Of a stretch of 64,000 nt of DNA, positions 44,861 to 53,792 are shown piece after piece. The stretch's first letter is position 1. Each line of letters opens with the position of its first letter. The DNA is from Streptomyces flavofungini (GTDB lineage: Bacteria; Actinomycetota; Actinomycetes; Streptomycetales; Streptomycetaceae): NCBI RefSeq assembly GCF_014650815.1, contig NZ_BMVR01000006.1, forward strand, positions 177,912-241,911, in the 5' to 3' direction. Under the pieces are notes generated by a model. The model was not told where the DNA came from and ran no database searches. It was given only the letters and a program-made list of their open reading frames with translations. Position numbers and translations under genes: made by a program.

Positions 44861-45985
44861 TCAGCCGCGCGGAACCACCGTGGAAAGCACCCCCGGCAAC
44901 GGATACCAGTCGGACGAGACGATGCTGGCGTGCCGTCCCGCGAGAAGGGAGACGCGGTCGCGGGCCTGCGTCTCGGTCGGATCGGTGGCGCTCATGGCGG
45001 GCGGCACGTTGTGGGCGTCGGACATGACGACGAGATAGCGCCGGTCGGCGTACCACTTGGTGTCGACGGACCCGCCCGCGTACACCGACGCGTCGCCGTC
45101 GAAGAGCACGAACCACGGCCGGATCGAGGCGTCCTGATAGCGGGTGCGCGGGTCGCCGGACGCGGCGCCGAGGACGGCGGGGAAGGCACCGGCGTCCGCG
45201 AGGCGGCCGGCGGCGGCGAGGTCCCGCAGGTGGGTGGCGTACTCACGGTCGGTCCACAGGGTGTCGGCCGGGTTGCCCTGCTCGACGGTGCCGGGGATGA
45301 GCTCGACGATGAACTTGCCCGCGAGGTCGGCCCGGCCCGGCCAGCCCTTCTTCTGCACGGCCTCGTCGAGGTTCGCGCTGCCTTCGGCGAGCTGGCCGGG
45401 GCGGTAGAGGGCGTCGCCGAGCTTGCTCCGCAGCAGGGCGTCGAGGTCGGCGGGGCCGCGGCCGTTCTTCCCCTGGAAGCCGTCCTTCAGCTCGACCTTC
45501 ACGAGGACGGGCCGGTGGCCGGGGTGGGCGTCGTGCCAGGCCTTCATGTCGGCGAGGCAGCCGTCGAGCCGCTGGTTGCGGGCCTTGGTGCGCAGCTCCT
45601 CGGGCTTCTGCGCGTTCTCGCAGTTGTTGTCGTTGCCGATCGGGTTGCTGTGCGAGACGCGCCAGCCGCCGCCGAAGACGTTCGTCCACACGTCGAGTTC
45701 GAGCATCGCGGCGCCGGAGTCGAGGGCGTCCGCGAAGTAGGGGTACTTCGCCTTCTCGTACGCGTTGTGGACACCGACGCCGGTGGTGGCGGCGTACGAG
45801 GAGTCGGCGGCGGGGGCGGACCGGGGGCCGCTGTCGGCGAGGGCGGCCGGGGCGGCGGTGAGGGCACCGGCGACGACGAAGGCCGCGGCGAGGGCGAGGC
45901 CCTGGCCCCGCGCCGTGCGCAGCCTCCGCTCCGCCCGCTCCACCCCGGACCCCATCGCCTTCTTGCGTTCCGTCACTTCGCGCAC
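44861..45985 (-). CDS. Secreted Ca2+-dependent phosphatidylinositol phospholipase C-like protein
   Basis: A 374-residue exported protein. Signal peptide LALAAAFVVAGALTAAPAALA. The PI-PLC X-like fold is seen in GVHNAYEKAKYPYFADALDS (first catalytic His), AMLELDVWTN (Glu and Asp, Ca2+ ligands), WRVSHSNPIGND (second His) and RPVLVKVELKDGF. DTKWYADRRYLVVMSDAHNV and SIVSSDWYPLPGVL are toward the end. The usual eukaryotic pattern is close, hence a Ca-dependent C1-type enzyme. GTG 45985 was chosen because GGAGGGG lies upstream; ATG 45955 is an alternative. Convergent with the nuclease-like gene. Confidence 0.88.
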   Translation of the reverse strand: MREVTERKKAMGSGVERAERRLRTARGQGLALAAAFVVAGALTAAPAALADSGPRSAPAADSSYAATTGVGVHNAYEKAKYPYFADALDSGAAMLELDVWTNVFGGGWRVSHSNPIGNDNNCENAQKPEELRTKARNQRLDGCLADMKAWHDAHPGHRPVLVKVELKDGFQGKNGRGPADLDALLRSKLGDALYRPGQLAEGSANLDEAVQKKGWPGRADLAGKFIVELIPGTVEQGNPADTLWTDREYATHLRDLAAAGRLADAGAFPAVLGAASGDPRTRYQDASIRPWFVLFDGDASVYAGGSVDTKWYADRRYLVVMSDAHNVPPAMSATDPTETQARDRVSLLAGRHASIVSSDWYPLPGVLSTVVPRG

Positions 45986-46227
45986 CGTCGTCCCCTCCGC
46001 CACACCCGTCAAGTCCTGGGAAAGGTAAGGGATGAGGGTGACGGGACGGAAGACGGCGACTTACGGACAGCCCCGTGCGCCGACACGTCCACGGGACCCG
46101 GGTCCTCTACTGTTTACGCCGGTCGACGCCGCGCACACCCGCCGGTCGGCCCCCGCCGCGCCTGCCAACCCTGCCCTCCCCGTCGCCCGGCCCGCGCGGC
46201 CGCGCGCCCGCACGAAAGGCGGCCCTC
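45986..46227. promoter_or_regulatory. Divergent promoter region, phospholipase and DUF3574 genes
   Basis: 242 bases, no gene. TCCTCTACTGTTTACGCCGG near 46105 is AT-richer and may hold a promoter; CGAAAGGCGG is the ribosome site of the 46228 gene. Confidence 0.35.
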
Positions 46228-46701
46228 ATGGCCCTCACCCTCACGCTCACCGGTCCGCGCGTCGCCCTGGCCGCCGCGGCGGCGGTCCTCGCGATCGGCG
46301 CGCCGACGGCGTACGCGGCCCTGGACTCCGAGGAGGCGCCGCGCACCACGCAGGCCACGGCGTCCCGCGGCGAGCCCTTCGTGGAGACCCGCCTCTTCTT
46401 CGGCACCGAACGTCCCGACGGCGGCCCGGCCGTGACGGACAAGCAGTTCATGAAGTTCATCGACACCGAGGTCACCCCCGGCTTCTCCGACGGCCTCACC
46501 GTCCAGCAGGGCCGGGGCCAGTGGAAGGACAGCAACGGCAAGATCGAGCGGGAGCGCTCCTACGAACTGATCCTGCTGTACCCCACGGCCGAGGCGAAGA
46601 AGCGGGACGTCCTGATCGAGGAGATCCGCTCCGACTACGAGAAGAAGTTCGCGCAGGACTCGGTGGGGCGGTTGGACGACCGGGCGCGGGTGGACTTCTG
46701 A
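46228..46701 (+). CDS. DUF3574 secreted protein
   Basis: A 157-residue protein with an N-terminal export signal (ALAAAAAVLAIGAPTAYAAL). The DUF3574 core is FVETRLFFGTERPDGGPAVT, FIDTEVTPGFSDGLTVQQGR and IERERSYELILLYPTAEAK. The domain is of unknown function; it is found in periplasmic and cell-surface proteins. The start at 46228 has AAAGG nine bases upstream; upstream ATG 46075 has no such site. A terminator follows at 46722. Confidence 0.88.
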   Translation: MALTLTLTGPRVALAAAAAVLAIGAPTAYAALDSEEAPRTTQATASRGEPFVETRLFFGTERPDGGPAVTDKQFMKFIDTEVTPGFSDGLTVQQGRGQWKDSNGKIERERSYELILLYPTAEAKKRDVLIEEIRSDYEKKFAQDSVGRLDDRARVDF

Positions 46702-46721
46702 GGCGTCGGCCCCACCCGCCG

Positions 46722-46748
46722 GGCACCGGGTTTCAACGGCCCGGTGCC
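46722..46748. terminator. Terminator between DUF3574 and the small tail-motif gene
   Basis: GGCACCGGG, nine-base loop TTTCAACGG, CCCGGTGCC: nine pairs. A second GGCGCC-rich hairpin follows at 46750-46770. Both convergent genes end here. Confidence 0.7.
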
Positions 46749-46828
46749 GGGCGCCGATGGCGGGGCGCCGGGAACTCGCCCCCTGCGTGGCGTGCGCCTA
46801 CAGCCCGGCGCGCCGGGCGCCCGCCGAC

Positions 46829-47257
46829 CTAACCGAGCGTGACGTCGCCCACGGTGTGGGCCTGGATGACGTTCCCGTGCTGCACGCCGCCACTGATGCT
46901 GTTGCGCACGACTCCGCCCCGCCCCTCCTCGCCCCCGTCCGGCGTCAACTCGTCGAGCAGCACCCGCAGTTCGGCGGCGGCCTCGGGGTCGTCGCGCAGC
47001 GCGCGCCGCATCCGGTTGCGCCACTCGGCCTGTACGTCGGCGGCGGTGTCCGCGTCGTCGGCGTCCCGCGCGGCGACCAACTCCTCGCGCGCCTCGTCGA
47101 GTTCACCGGCGACCACACCGCCGTCGCCGCCCTCCGCCCGCCGCCGCGTGAAGAACCCGACGACCCGCTCCCGCGCGCTCGCCCACCCGTCTCCCACCAT
47201 CGACTGCACGAGCGCCGTAGCTCCGGCCGCCGCGAGGGCGGTCAACTCTGCGTCCAC
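46829..47257 (-). CDS. Small protein with C-terminal RHIM-like/amyloid-type motif
   Basis: A 142-residue protein. Residues 1-105 are helical and Ala/Glu-rich (ALAAAGATALVQSMVGDGWA, GELDEAREELVAARDADDAD, DVQAEWRNRMRRALRDDPEA). The last ~25 residues read RNSISGGVQHGNVIQAHTVG and then DVTLG. This tail repeats a pattern seen in many Streptomyces proteins (S-G-V-x-G-x-VIQA-x-x-I/V-G) and resembles bacterial amyloid-signalling tails of the RHIM-like type; this is inference. It follows the SWIM gene on the same strand after 55 bases, so it may be the last gene of a helicase-SWIM operon. Confidence 0.78.
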   Translation of the reverse strand: MDAELTALAAAGATALVQSMVGDGWASARERVVGFFTRRRAEGGDGGVVAGELDEAREELVAARDADDADTAADVQAEWRNRMRRALRDDPEAAAELRVLLDELTPDGGEEGRGGVVRNSISGGVQHGNVIQAHTVGDVTLG

Positions 47258-47312
47258 GGGGTCTCCTTCGTCGCCGCTGCTGCTGGAGAGTCCACGGTAG
47301 CGGCCGTCGGTG

Positions 47313-49394
47313 TCAGGAGCCGAGCAGACTCGTGAGGGCTCCCACCGGGTCCTCGTCGGCGGGGCCGTCCGGCCACCAGTCGGCCCGGCCGGTGTGCGGC
47401 TCGGCGCGGTAGGGGTACCAGCGGCCGTCGTGGCCGTAGCGGAGCTGGTGGGTGCCGGTCGGGTCCGTGAGGTGGTTGCGGTGGATCGTCATGCGGGGCA
47501 GATCCGCGGCGGTGAGGGCGCCCCTGGCGCGGTCGAAGGGGCCCGCCGGTGGGTCCCAGGGGGACTCCAGGACCGCCAGGCCCTCCTCGCCGCCCTGCCG
47601 CCAGGCCGCCGCCGCGCGGGACAGGTCGGCGGGGGCACGGCCCACCGACGCGGCCAGCGCCGCGAATTGGCGGCTGAACGTCCGGCGGCCCGTCAGGCCG
47701 GGGTGGGAGGCGGCGAGCCGCACCGCGTCCAGCCAGGGGTCGGCCGCGAACGGGGACGCGCCCCACCGCAGGTACGCGTGCGCCCGCGCCGCCGCGTCCG
47801 TCGCCAGGAACTCCAACGCCGTAGGGTCCGGCGCGCCCGGCACGGCGGGGAGCACGGGCGGCTCACCGGGGCGCGGCGGGACGGGGAAAGGGGGTGGCAG
47901 CGGGGGACGGTGGTCGGTGGTCAGGGCTTCCCGGGCGGGGGTGCCGGGGAGGGAGGGTGAGGGGGGCGATGGGGGTGCGAGGGGGGCTGCCGCGGGGAGC
48001 TCGGGGTGCTCGGGGAGCGGTGCGGAGGTGTCTTGCGGTGGGGAGGACGGCTCGCCCGTCACGGCTGAGGGCAGCTCGCCCGTCGCGGTGAAGGACGGCT
48101 TGCTCATCGCGGCTGAGGACAGCTTGCCCGTCACGGCTGAGGACAGGTCGCCCGTCGCGGTGAAGGACGGCTCGCCCGTCACGGCTGAGGACAGCTCGCC
48201 CGTCACGGCTGAGGACAGCTCGCCCGTCACGGCTGAGGACAGCTCGCCCGTCGCGGTGAAGGACGGCTTGCTCATCGCGGCTGAGGACAGCTCGCCCGTC
48301 GCGGCTGAGGACAGGTCGCCCGTTGACTCGTCGGGCAGGGGGTTCTTCGCGGTGTGCGGTGCGGCGGACGTGGCGCTTTCCGTCTGGTGGCGGGGCGGCA
48401 GGCCGGTCGGCTCGGTGGGGGCCGGTCGGCGGATGGCGTTGCGGGCCACGTCGGACGGGCGGGGGGTGGTGCGGGGCGTGGCCTTCGGGCGCGGGGCGTC
48501 GGCCGCCGCGGGCGCCGGGCGGGCGGCGGCGCGCGCCGTGGGCGTCGAGGGGGCGGCGGCGCCCGCCTCGGCCACCGGACGGATGGCCTTCCGCGCCGCG
48601 TCCGACGGGCGGACGGCCCTGCGCGCCTCGTCCGCCACGCGGCTGCCGTCGTCCGCCTCGGCCACAGGACGGACGGCCTCGGCCCGCGCGCGCCCGCCGT
48701 CGTCCCCCGAAGTCGCCGCAGGCGTGGCCCCGGGCATCGGCGGTTCCCCGTCCGGGCCGGGCCGGGGCGCCGCAGAGCCCGGCCGGGCCTCCCACGCCCC
48801 CCGGCGCGCGTCACGCCGCGACAGCTCGTCCAGCACCCGCGACTCCTCCGCCCCCCGCACCAGGAGCAGCACGAACGGGTCGGCGTCCAGGATGCGGGCC
48901 GCCTGGTAGGTGAGGGCCGCGGCGTGCTTGCAGGGGTGGCTGCGGTCGGGGCAGGTGCAGGTGGGGACGAGGTCGCCGTGGCCGGGGAGGAGGGGGACGT
49001 CGGTGCGGGTGGCGGTGGTGGTGAGGGCGTGGGGCATGTCGTGGGTGAGGAGGGCCGCGAGGTGCCCGGGGTCGGCGACGGCCGCGTCCAGGAAGCGGTC
49101 CCAGTCGGCGGGGGCGAGGGTGCGCATGCGGAGTTCGGTGCGGTAGGGGCGGGGGCGGCTGCCGTGGACGTACGCGGTGATGCGGCCCGGCGCGACGGTG
49201 ATCGTGTCGACGTGGCCCTCGCGGGCGTACGCGCGGCCGCGGGCGAGGCGGGCCGGGTCGAGGGCCGAGTCCTCCAGGGCGGCGATCCACGCCTCGCCCC
49301 ACCAGGTGGAAGCGAACGGCGCCTCGGGGTCGGTACGGGGCGGGAGCGCGGGGAACACGCGGGAGCGGGCGCCGCCGCCCAGGGCGGGGCTCAT
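47313..49394 (-). CDS. SWIM zinc-finger protein with tandem-repeat linker
   Basis: A protein of 693 residues. N-terminal domain (1-190) starts FASTWWGEAWIAALEDSALD, and PTCTCPDRSHPCKHAAAL is a perfect SWIM motif (CxCx7CxH type) near residue 155. Residues ~215-510 are a low-complexity linker rich in Ala, Pro, Thr and Ser with a 24-base in-frame repeat (8 residues, SSAVTGEL type). The C-terminal ~180 residues contain DAVRLAASHPGLTGRRTFSR and TAADLPRMTIHRNHLTDPTG. SWIM fingers bind DNA or protein. The ATG overlaps the stop of the SNF2 helicase (ATGA), so the two are coupled and probably one complex. Confidence 0.92.
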   Translation of the reverse strand: MSPALGGGARSRVFPALPPRTDPEAPFASTWWGEAWIAALEDSALDPARLARGRAYAREGHVDTITVAPGRITAYVHGSRPRPYRTELRMRTLAPADWDRFLDAAVADPGHLAALLTHDMPHALTTTATRTDVPLLPGHGDLVPTCTCPDRSHPCKHAAALTYQAARILDADPFVLLLVRGAEESRVLDELSRRDARRGAWEARPGSAAPRPGPDGEPPMPGATPAATSGDDGGRARAEAVRPVAEADDGSRVADEARRAVRPSDAARKAIRPVAEAGAAAPSTPTARAAARPAPAAADAPRPKATPRTTPRPSDVARNAIRRPAPTEPTGLPPRHQTESATSAAPHTAKNPLPDESTGDLSSAATGELSSAAMSKPSFTATGELSSAVTGELSSAVTGELSSAVTGEPSFTATGDLSSAVTGKLSSAAMSKPSFTATGELPSAVTGEPSSPPQDTSAPLPEHPELPAAAPLAPPSPPSPSLPGTPAREALTTDHRPPLPPPFPVPPRPGEPPVLPAVPGAPDPTALEFLATDAAARAHAYLRWGASPFAADPWLDAVRLAASHPGLTGRRTFSRQFAALAASVGRAPADLSRAAAAWRQGGEEGLAVLESPWDPPAGPFDRARGALTAADLPRMTIHRNHLTDPTGTHQLRYGHDGRWYPYRAEPHTGRADWWPDGPADEDPVGALTSLLGS
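48051..48338. repeat. 24-base minisatellite in the SWIM gene, 12 copies
   Basis: Twelve consecutive 24-base units (consensus CTCGCCCGTCACGGCTGAGG + ACAG on the plus strand), the last degenerate. Three adjacent units (48171-48242) are identical. A three-unit block (variant B, C, A) occurs twice, at 48075-48146 and 48243-48314. The unit length is a multiple of three, so the reading frame is kept. Confidence 0.95.
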
Positions 49395-52300
49395 CGCGCC
49401 CTCCGCAACGTCACCAGGTCGGACAGCTCCGCGTCGGACAGTTCGGTGAGGGCCGCCTCGCCGCCGTCGCCGAGCACCGCGTCCGCCAACGCCTGCTTCG
49501 CGGCGAGGAGTTCGGCGATGCGGTCCTCGACGGTGCCCTCGGTGATGAGGCGGTGGACCTGGACGGGCTGGGTCTGGCCGATGCGGTACGCGCGGTCGGT
49601 GGCCTGGTCCTCGACGGCGGGGTTCCACCAGCGGTCGTAGTGGACGACGTGGCTCGCCCGGGTCAGGTTCAGGCCGGTGCCCGCCGCCTTGAGGGAGAGC
49701 AGGAAGACCGGGACCTCGCCCGCCTGGAAGCGGTCCACCATCGCCTCGCGCGCGGCCACCGGCGTACCGCCGTGCAGGAGTTGGGTGGGTACGCCGCGCG
49801 CGCCGAGGTGGGCTTCGAGGAGCCGCGCCATCTCGACGTACTGGGTGAAGACGAGCACGGAGGCGCCCTCGGAGAGGATCGTGTCGAGGAGTTCGTCGAG
49901 GAGGTCGAGCTTGCCGGAGCGGGCGCGGCCCACGTTGGTGGCGCCGTCCTTGAGGTACTGCGCGGGGTGGTTGCAGATCTGTTTGAGGGCCATGAGCAGC
50001 TTCATGACCAGGCCGCGGCGGGCGATGCCGTCGGCGGCCTCGATGCGGGCGAGGGTCTCGCGCACGACCGCCTGGTAGAGCGCGGTCTGTTCGCGGGTGA
50101 GGGGCGCGGGGTGGTCGCTCTCCGTCTTCGGGGGCAGTTCGGGGGCGATGCCCGGGTCGGACTTCTTGCGGCGCAGCAGGAAGGGGCGGACGAGCCGGGC
50201 GAGGCGGGCCACGGCCTCGTCGCTCTCGGCGGAGCCGCCGGTCTCGGCGAGGCGGGCGTGCCGGGCGCGGAACGCCTTGAGCGGGCCGAGCAGGCCGGGG
50301 GTCGTCCAGTCGAGGAGGGCCCACAGCTCGGACAGGTTGTTCTCGACGGGCGTGCCGGTGAGGGCGACCCGCGCCGCCGCGGGGATGGTGCGCAGCGCCT
50401 TGGCCGTGGCCGCGTGCGGGTTCTTCACGTGCTGCGCCTCGTCGGCGACGACCAGGTCCCAGTCGTGGGCGGCGAGTTCGGCGGCGCTGGTGCGCATCGT
50501 GCCGTACGTGGTGAGGACGATGGCACCGTCGGGGACGTCGTCGAGGCTGCGCCCGGAGCCGTGGAAGCGGCGTACGGGGACGTGCGGGGCGAAGCGTTCG
50601 ATCTCGCGCTGCCAGTTGCCGAGCAGGGAGGTGGGGCAGACGACGAGGGTCGGTGCGGGGCGGGCCCGGTGCAGGTGCAGGGCGATGATGGTGACGGTCT
50701 TGCCGAGGCCCATGTCGTCGGCGAGGCAGCCGCCGAGGCCGAGCGCGGTCATGCGGTCGAGCCAGGCGAGGCCGCGGAGTTGGTAGTCGCGCAGGGTGGC
50801 CTTGAGGGCGGGCGGCTGCGGGACGGGCCGCGGCTCGCCGGTGAGGCGTTCGCGCAGGTGGGCGAGGGCGCCGGTGGGTACGGCGGGGACGCGTTCGCCG
50901 TCCACGTCGGCGGCGCCGGTGAGCGCGACGGTGAGGGCGTCGACGGGGTCGAGCAGGCCGAGGTCGCGCTTGCGGGCCTTGCGGACCAGCCCGGGGTCGA
51001 CGAGGACCCACTGGTCGCGGAGCCGCACGATGGGACGGTGGGCCTCGGCGAGGGCGTCCATCTCGGCCTCGGTGAGCGGGCCGCCGCCCTCGGACCCGGC
51101 CTCGCCCTGGTCCGGGCCGAGCGCCAACTGCCAGCGGAATTCGAGCAGTTGCTCGGTCTTGAAGAAGTCGAAGTTGTCGGCGGCGGTGCCCGGCGCGGGC
51201 CGCACCACGGCGGTCGCGGTCAGCTCGCGGGACAGCTCCCGCGGCCAGTGCACATCGACCCCGGCCGCGCCGAGCCGGGTCGCGGTGGCGCCCAGGAGGT
51301 CGTACAGCTCCGCCTCGGTGAGCGGCAGCACGTCGGGACGAGGCCGGTCGAGGAGGCGGCCGAGCGGCGGCCAGACGCGGGCGGCCCGGCGGACCGCGAG
51401 CAGCGTCTGGGCCTTGGCGCGCGGCCCGAAGTGCTCGGCGCCCGCCCAGAGCAGGGCGGCGTCGACGACGAGAGTGGGGTCGGCGAGGCTGTGCACCTGG
51501 AGCACGGCGGCAGCGGCCCCGGCGGCTCCGGCACCCCCACCGGCCCCGCCGCCCCCGGCCCCGCCGCCCCCTTCGCCCACTCCGGTCCCCACCCCCACCC
51601 CCTCTTGCTCCCCGTCGAACAAGTCCCGCGCCCGCAGGTCCACCCGCACCGACACCCGCACCCCCGCGTCCTGCCCGGCGGCCACCTCCGCCGCCCACTC
51701 GCGCGCCCCGGGCAGCGGCTGCGGGACGCGGGCGGCGAAGGGCGCGCCGACGGCGTACGCGGCGGCGGGGGTGCGCGGCAGTACGTCGACGACGGCGTCG
51801 ACGAACGCCCTGACCAGCGCGTACGGCTCGGGCAGCAGCAACGGCGGGCGGGCCCCCGGCAGCGGTACGGCGTGCGCCTCCGGGGGCAGGGCGGCGGCGA
51901 TGGCCCGCAGGTGCGCGACGTCCTCGGTGCCGAGCGGCCCGGCCCGCCACGCGTCCACGTCGGCGCCGGTCAGGCCGGGCAGGAGCTTGCCGCGGGCGGC
52001 CAGGTGGAGGGCGTGCCGGGCGGCGGCCGCCCAGCAGGCGGCGGTGGGGTGCGCGGCGAGGTGCGCGGAGGCGCGGGCTCGGGCCGCCCCGCCGACGGAG
52101 GCGCGGGCGCGGTCCGCCCCACCGGACGCAGCACCACCAGCGACCGCCCCACCCGAGGCAACCCCACCCGACGCAGCCCCACCCCCGCCCTCGAAGGCAC
52201 GACCACCCCCCAGCAACACCTCGACCCCCACCCCCACCGGCGCGAACAACGCAGGCACAACCCGCCTGCGCACCCCCGCACCATGGCGGCGCACGACGGT

Positions 52301-52537
52301 CATCTCACCCCGGCCCAGCACCCCCGCGCCCGCCACGCCCCCCGCATCGCACACGTCGGGCAGCTCCCCGCCGTCCGGCCGCCACCACGCGAGCACGCCC
52401 TCCCGGGGCACGTCCGCGGGCAGGAAGACGACCGCGCAACTACGTACGAGCTCGGCGAGCGCGGCACTGTCGGCGGCGGGTCCGGCGACGACGCGGCGGG
52501 TGCCGTCAGAGGCAACCCCGGCACCCGCCGCCGTCAT
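49391..52537 (-). CDS. SNF2-family DEAD/DEAH-like helicase
   Basis: A protein of 1048 residues. The N-terminal ~580 residues are a variable domain with Gly-rich linkers (EGGGGAGGGGAGGGAGA). The SNF2 ATPase follows: GCLADDMGLGKTVTIIAL (Walker A), LVVCPTSLLGNWQREIERF, VVADEAQHVKNP (DEAQ, box II), ALTGTPVENNLSELWALLDW, VLVFTQYVEMARLLEAHL and AYRIGQTQPVQVHRLITEGT. SNF2 proteins translocate on duplex DNA and remodel bound proteins. Bacterial HepA-like relatives occur with SWIM proteins, and here the SWIM start overlaps its stop. Likely function is DNA repair, transcription recycling or defence; the choice is open. Confidence 0.95.
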   Translation of the reverse strand: MTAAGAGVASDGTRRVVAGPAADSAALAELVRSCAVVFLPADVPREGVLAWWRPDGGELPDVCDAGGVAGAGVLGRGEMTVVRRHGAGVRRRVVPALFAPVGVGVEVLLGGGRAFEGGGGAASGGVASGGAVAGGAASGGADRARASVGGAARARASAHLAAHPTAACWAAAARHALHLAARGKLLPGLTGADVDAWRAGPLGTEDVAHLRAIAAALPPEAHAVPLPGARPPLLLPEPYALVRAFVDAVVDVLPRTPAAAYAVGAPFAARVPQPLPGAREWAAEVAAGQDAGVRVSVRVDLRARDLFDGEQEGVGVGTGVGEGGGGAGGGGAGGGAGAAGAAAAVLQVHSLADPTLVVDAALLWAGAEHFGPRAKAQTLLAVRRAARVWPPLGRLLDRPRPDVLPLTEAELYDLLGATATRLGAAGVDVHWPRELSRELTATAVVRPAPGTAADNFDFFKTEQLLEFRWQLALGPDQGEAGSEGGGPLTEAEMDALAEAHRPIVRLRDQWVLVDPGLVRKARKRDLGLLDPVDALTVALTGAADVDGERVPAVPTGALAHLRERLTGEPRPVPQPPALKATLRDYQLRGLAWLDRMTALGLGGCLADDMGLGKTVTIIALHLHRARPAPTLVVCPTSLLGNWQREIERFAPHVPVRRFHGSGRSLDDVPDGAIVLTTYGTMRTSAAELAAHDWDLVVADEAQHVKNPHAATAKALRTIPAAARVALTGTPVENNLSELWALLDWTTPGLLGPLKAFRARHARLAETGGSAESDEAVARLARLVRPFLLRRKKSDPGIAPELPPKTESDHPAPLTREQTALYQAVVRETLARIEAADGIARRGLVMKLLMALKQICNHPAQYLKDGATNVGRARSGKLDLLDELLDTILSEGASVLVFTQYVEMARLLEAHLGARGVPTQLLHGGTPVAAREAMVDRFQAGEVPVFLLSLKAAGTGLNLTRASHVVHYDRWWNPAVEDQATDRAYRIGQTQPVQVHRLITEGTVEDRIAELLAAKQALADAVLGDGGEAALTELSDAELSDLVTLRRAR

Positions 52538-52811
52538 CGCCACCACCTCGCACACCCCTCGTCCATCGCTCAGGCACGTGCCCGCACACGCGCCCCTCGG
52601 CTCCCACCGCCACCCTAAAGCGACCCCGCGCCCCGCCCCGCCCCCGAGCCCGCCCGCGCGCCCCCGGCGAGCTCTCACCCCCTCGGTAGGAAAGTTTCCT
52701 AACAATTATGGTCCACGATATTGACGCGCACATGCCGCCTCGCCACCATTCCTGAAACGGAATCTCCCGCACCCCACGCGACACCCCCCCCCACGCGATC
52801 AGGAGACGGAC
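52538..52811. promoter_or_regulatory. Divergent region between helicase and metallophosphoesterase genes
   Basis: 274 bases without a gene. Helicase side: CTTTAGGGTGG (TAGGGT) near 52613-52619 on the minus strand may be its -10. The other half has an AT-rich segment ACAATTATGGTCCACGATAT and the palindrome at 52687. Confidence 0.45.
52687..52701. promoter_or_regulatory. TAGGAAAGTTTCCTA palindromic operator
   Basis: A perfect 15-base palindrome (7+1+7). With flanking bases it reads GGTAGGAAAGTTTCCTAAC, one mismatch from GTTAGGAAA...TTTCCTAAC, a ROK-family (CsnR/Rok7B7-type) operator I remember from Streptomyces carbohydrate genes. The match is from memory. It lies 111 bases before the metallophosphoesterase start. 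Confidence 0.6.
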
Positions 52812-53771
52812 ATGCCGAGCACCCCCGGTATCACCGAGACCATCCCCAACTCCCGCACAAAGAAGGCCCGTTGGGCCATCCCGGCCGCCACGGCGACCGC
52901 GCTCGCCGTCGTCGGCGGCGTGCTCCTGTGGTCGCCGGCCGACGAGGCGGACGCCGCGGCCACGCCCCAGGGCGCCTTCTCCGCCGTGGCCGTGGGCGAC
53001 ATCGCCGAGCAGTGCACCAAGAGCGACAGCGACTGCGCGCACCCGAAGACGGCCGCGCTCGTCAAGCAGCTCAACCCGCAGTTCGTGATGACGATGGGCG
53101 ACAACCAGTACGACGACGCGCGCCTGAAGGACTTCCAGAAGTACTACGCGACCACCTGGGGCGCCTTCAAGGACAAGACCAAGCCCGTGCCGGGCAACCA
53201 CGAGACGTACGACCCGGCGGGCCCGCTCAAGGGCTACAAGTCCTACTTCGGGTCGATCGCCTACCCGAACGGCAAGAGCTACTACAGCTACGACCAGGGC
53301 AACTGGCACTTCATCGCCCTGGACTCCAACAGCTTCGACAGCAGCTCGCAGATCGACTGGCTGAAGAAGGACCTCGCCGCGAACTCCAAGAAGTGCGTGG
53401 CCGCGTACTGGCACCACCCGCTGTTCTCCTCCGGCGAGCACGGCAACAACCCGGTCGGCAAGCCGGTCTGGAAGCTGCTCGACGACGCGAAGGCGGAGCT
53501 GGTCCTCGGCGGCCACGACCACCACTACGAGCGGTTCGCGCCGCAGAAGTCGAACGGCTCCGCCGACTCGGGCGGCATCGTCGAGATCCTCGCCGGCACG
53601 GGCGGAGCGAACCCGTACAAGATCGAGGAGGTCCAGCCCAACAGCCAGAAGCGGATCACCAACACCTTCGGCGTCGTGAAACTCGACTTCACCGACACGG
53701 GCTTCTCCTGGAAGCTGATCGGCACGGACGGGTCGACGAAGGACAGCAGCCCGTCGTACAACTGCCGCTGA
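52812..53771 (+). CDS. Exported metallophosphoesterase
   Basis: A 319-residue phosphohydrolase. N-terminal helix ARWAIPAATATALAVVGGVL anchors or exports it. Metal-binding motifs: VAVGDIAEQ (Asp), MTMGDNQYDD (GDN), PVPGNHETYD (GNHE), YWHHPLFSSGEHG (His pair), and LVLGGHDHHYERF (GHDHxYER), the same order as purple acid phosphatase-like and PhoD-independent phosphodiesterases. It probably hydrolyses extracellular phosphomonoesters or diesters. It is preceded by a ROK-like palindrome and followed, 21 bases on, by an MFS gene. Confidence 0.93.
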   Translation: MPSTPGITETIPNSRTKKARWAIPAATATALAVVGGVLLWSPADEADAAATPQGAFSAVAVGDIAEQCTKSDSDCAHPKTAALVKQLNPQFVMTMGDNQYDDARLKDFQKYYATTWGAFKDKTKPVPGNHETYDPAGPLKGYKSYFGSIAYPNGKSYYSYDQGNWHFIALDSNSFDSSSQIDWLKKDLAANSKKCVAAYWHHPLFSSGEHGNNPVGKPVWKLLDDAKAELVLGGHDHHYERFAPQKSNGSADSGGIVEILAGTGGANPYKIEEVQPNSQKRITNTFGVVKLDFTDTGFSWKLIGTDGSTKDSSPSYNCR

Positions 53772-53792
53772 CCCGGACCGGGTGCAGCGCAG

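Noticed and set aside
48051..48338. CRISPR-like array of 24-base repeats.
   Set aside because: There are no unique spacers; the units abut each other and keep a reading frame inside the SWIM gene.
47313..51950. One 1545-codon frame joining SWIM and helicase regions.
   Set aside because: Frame beyond 49394 is an antisense-style low-complexity shadow of the SNF2 gene, which is clear in another frame with all helicase motifs.
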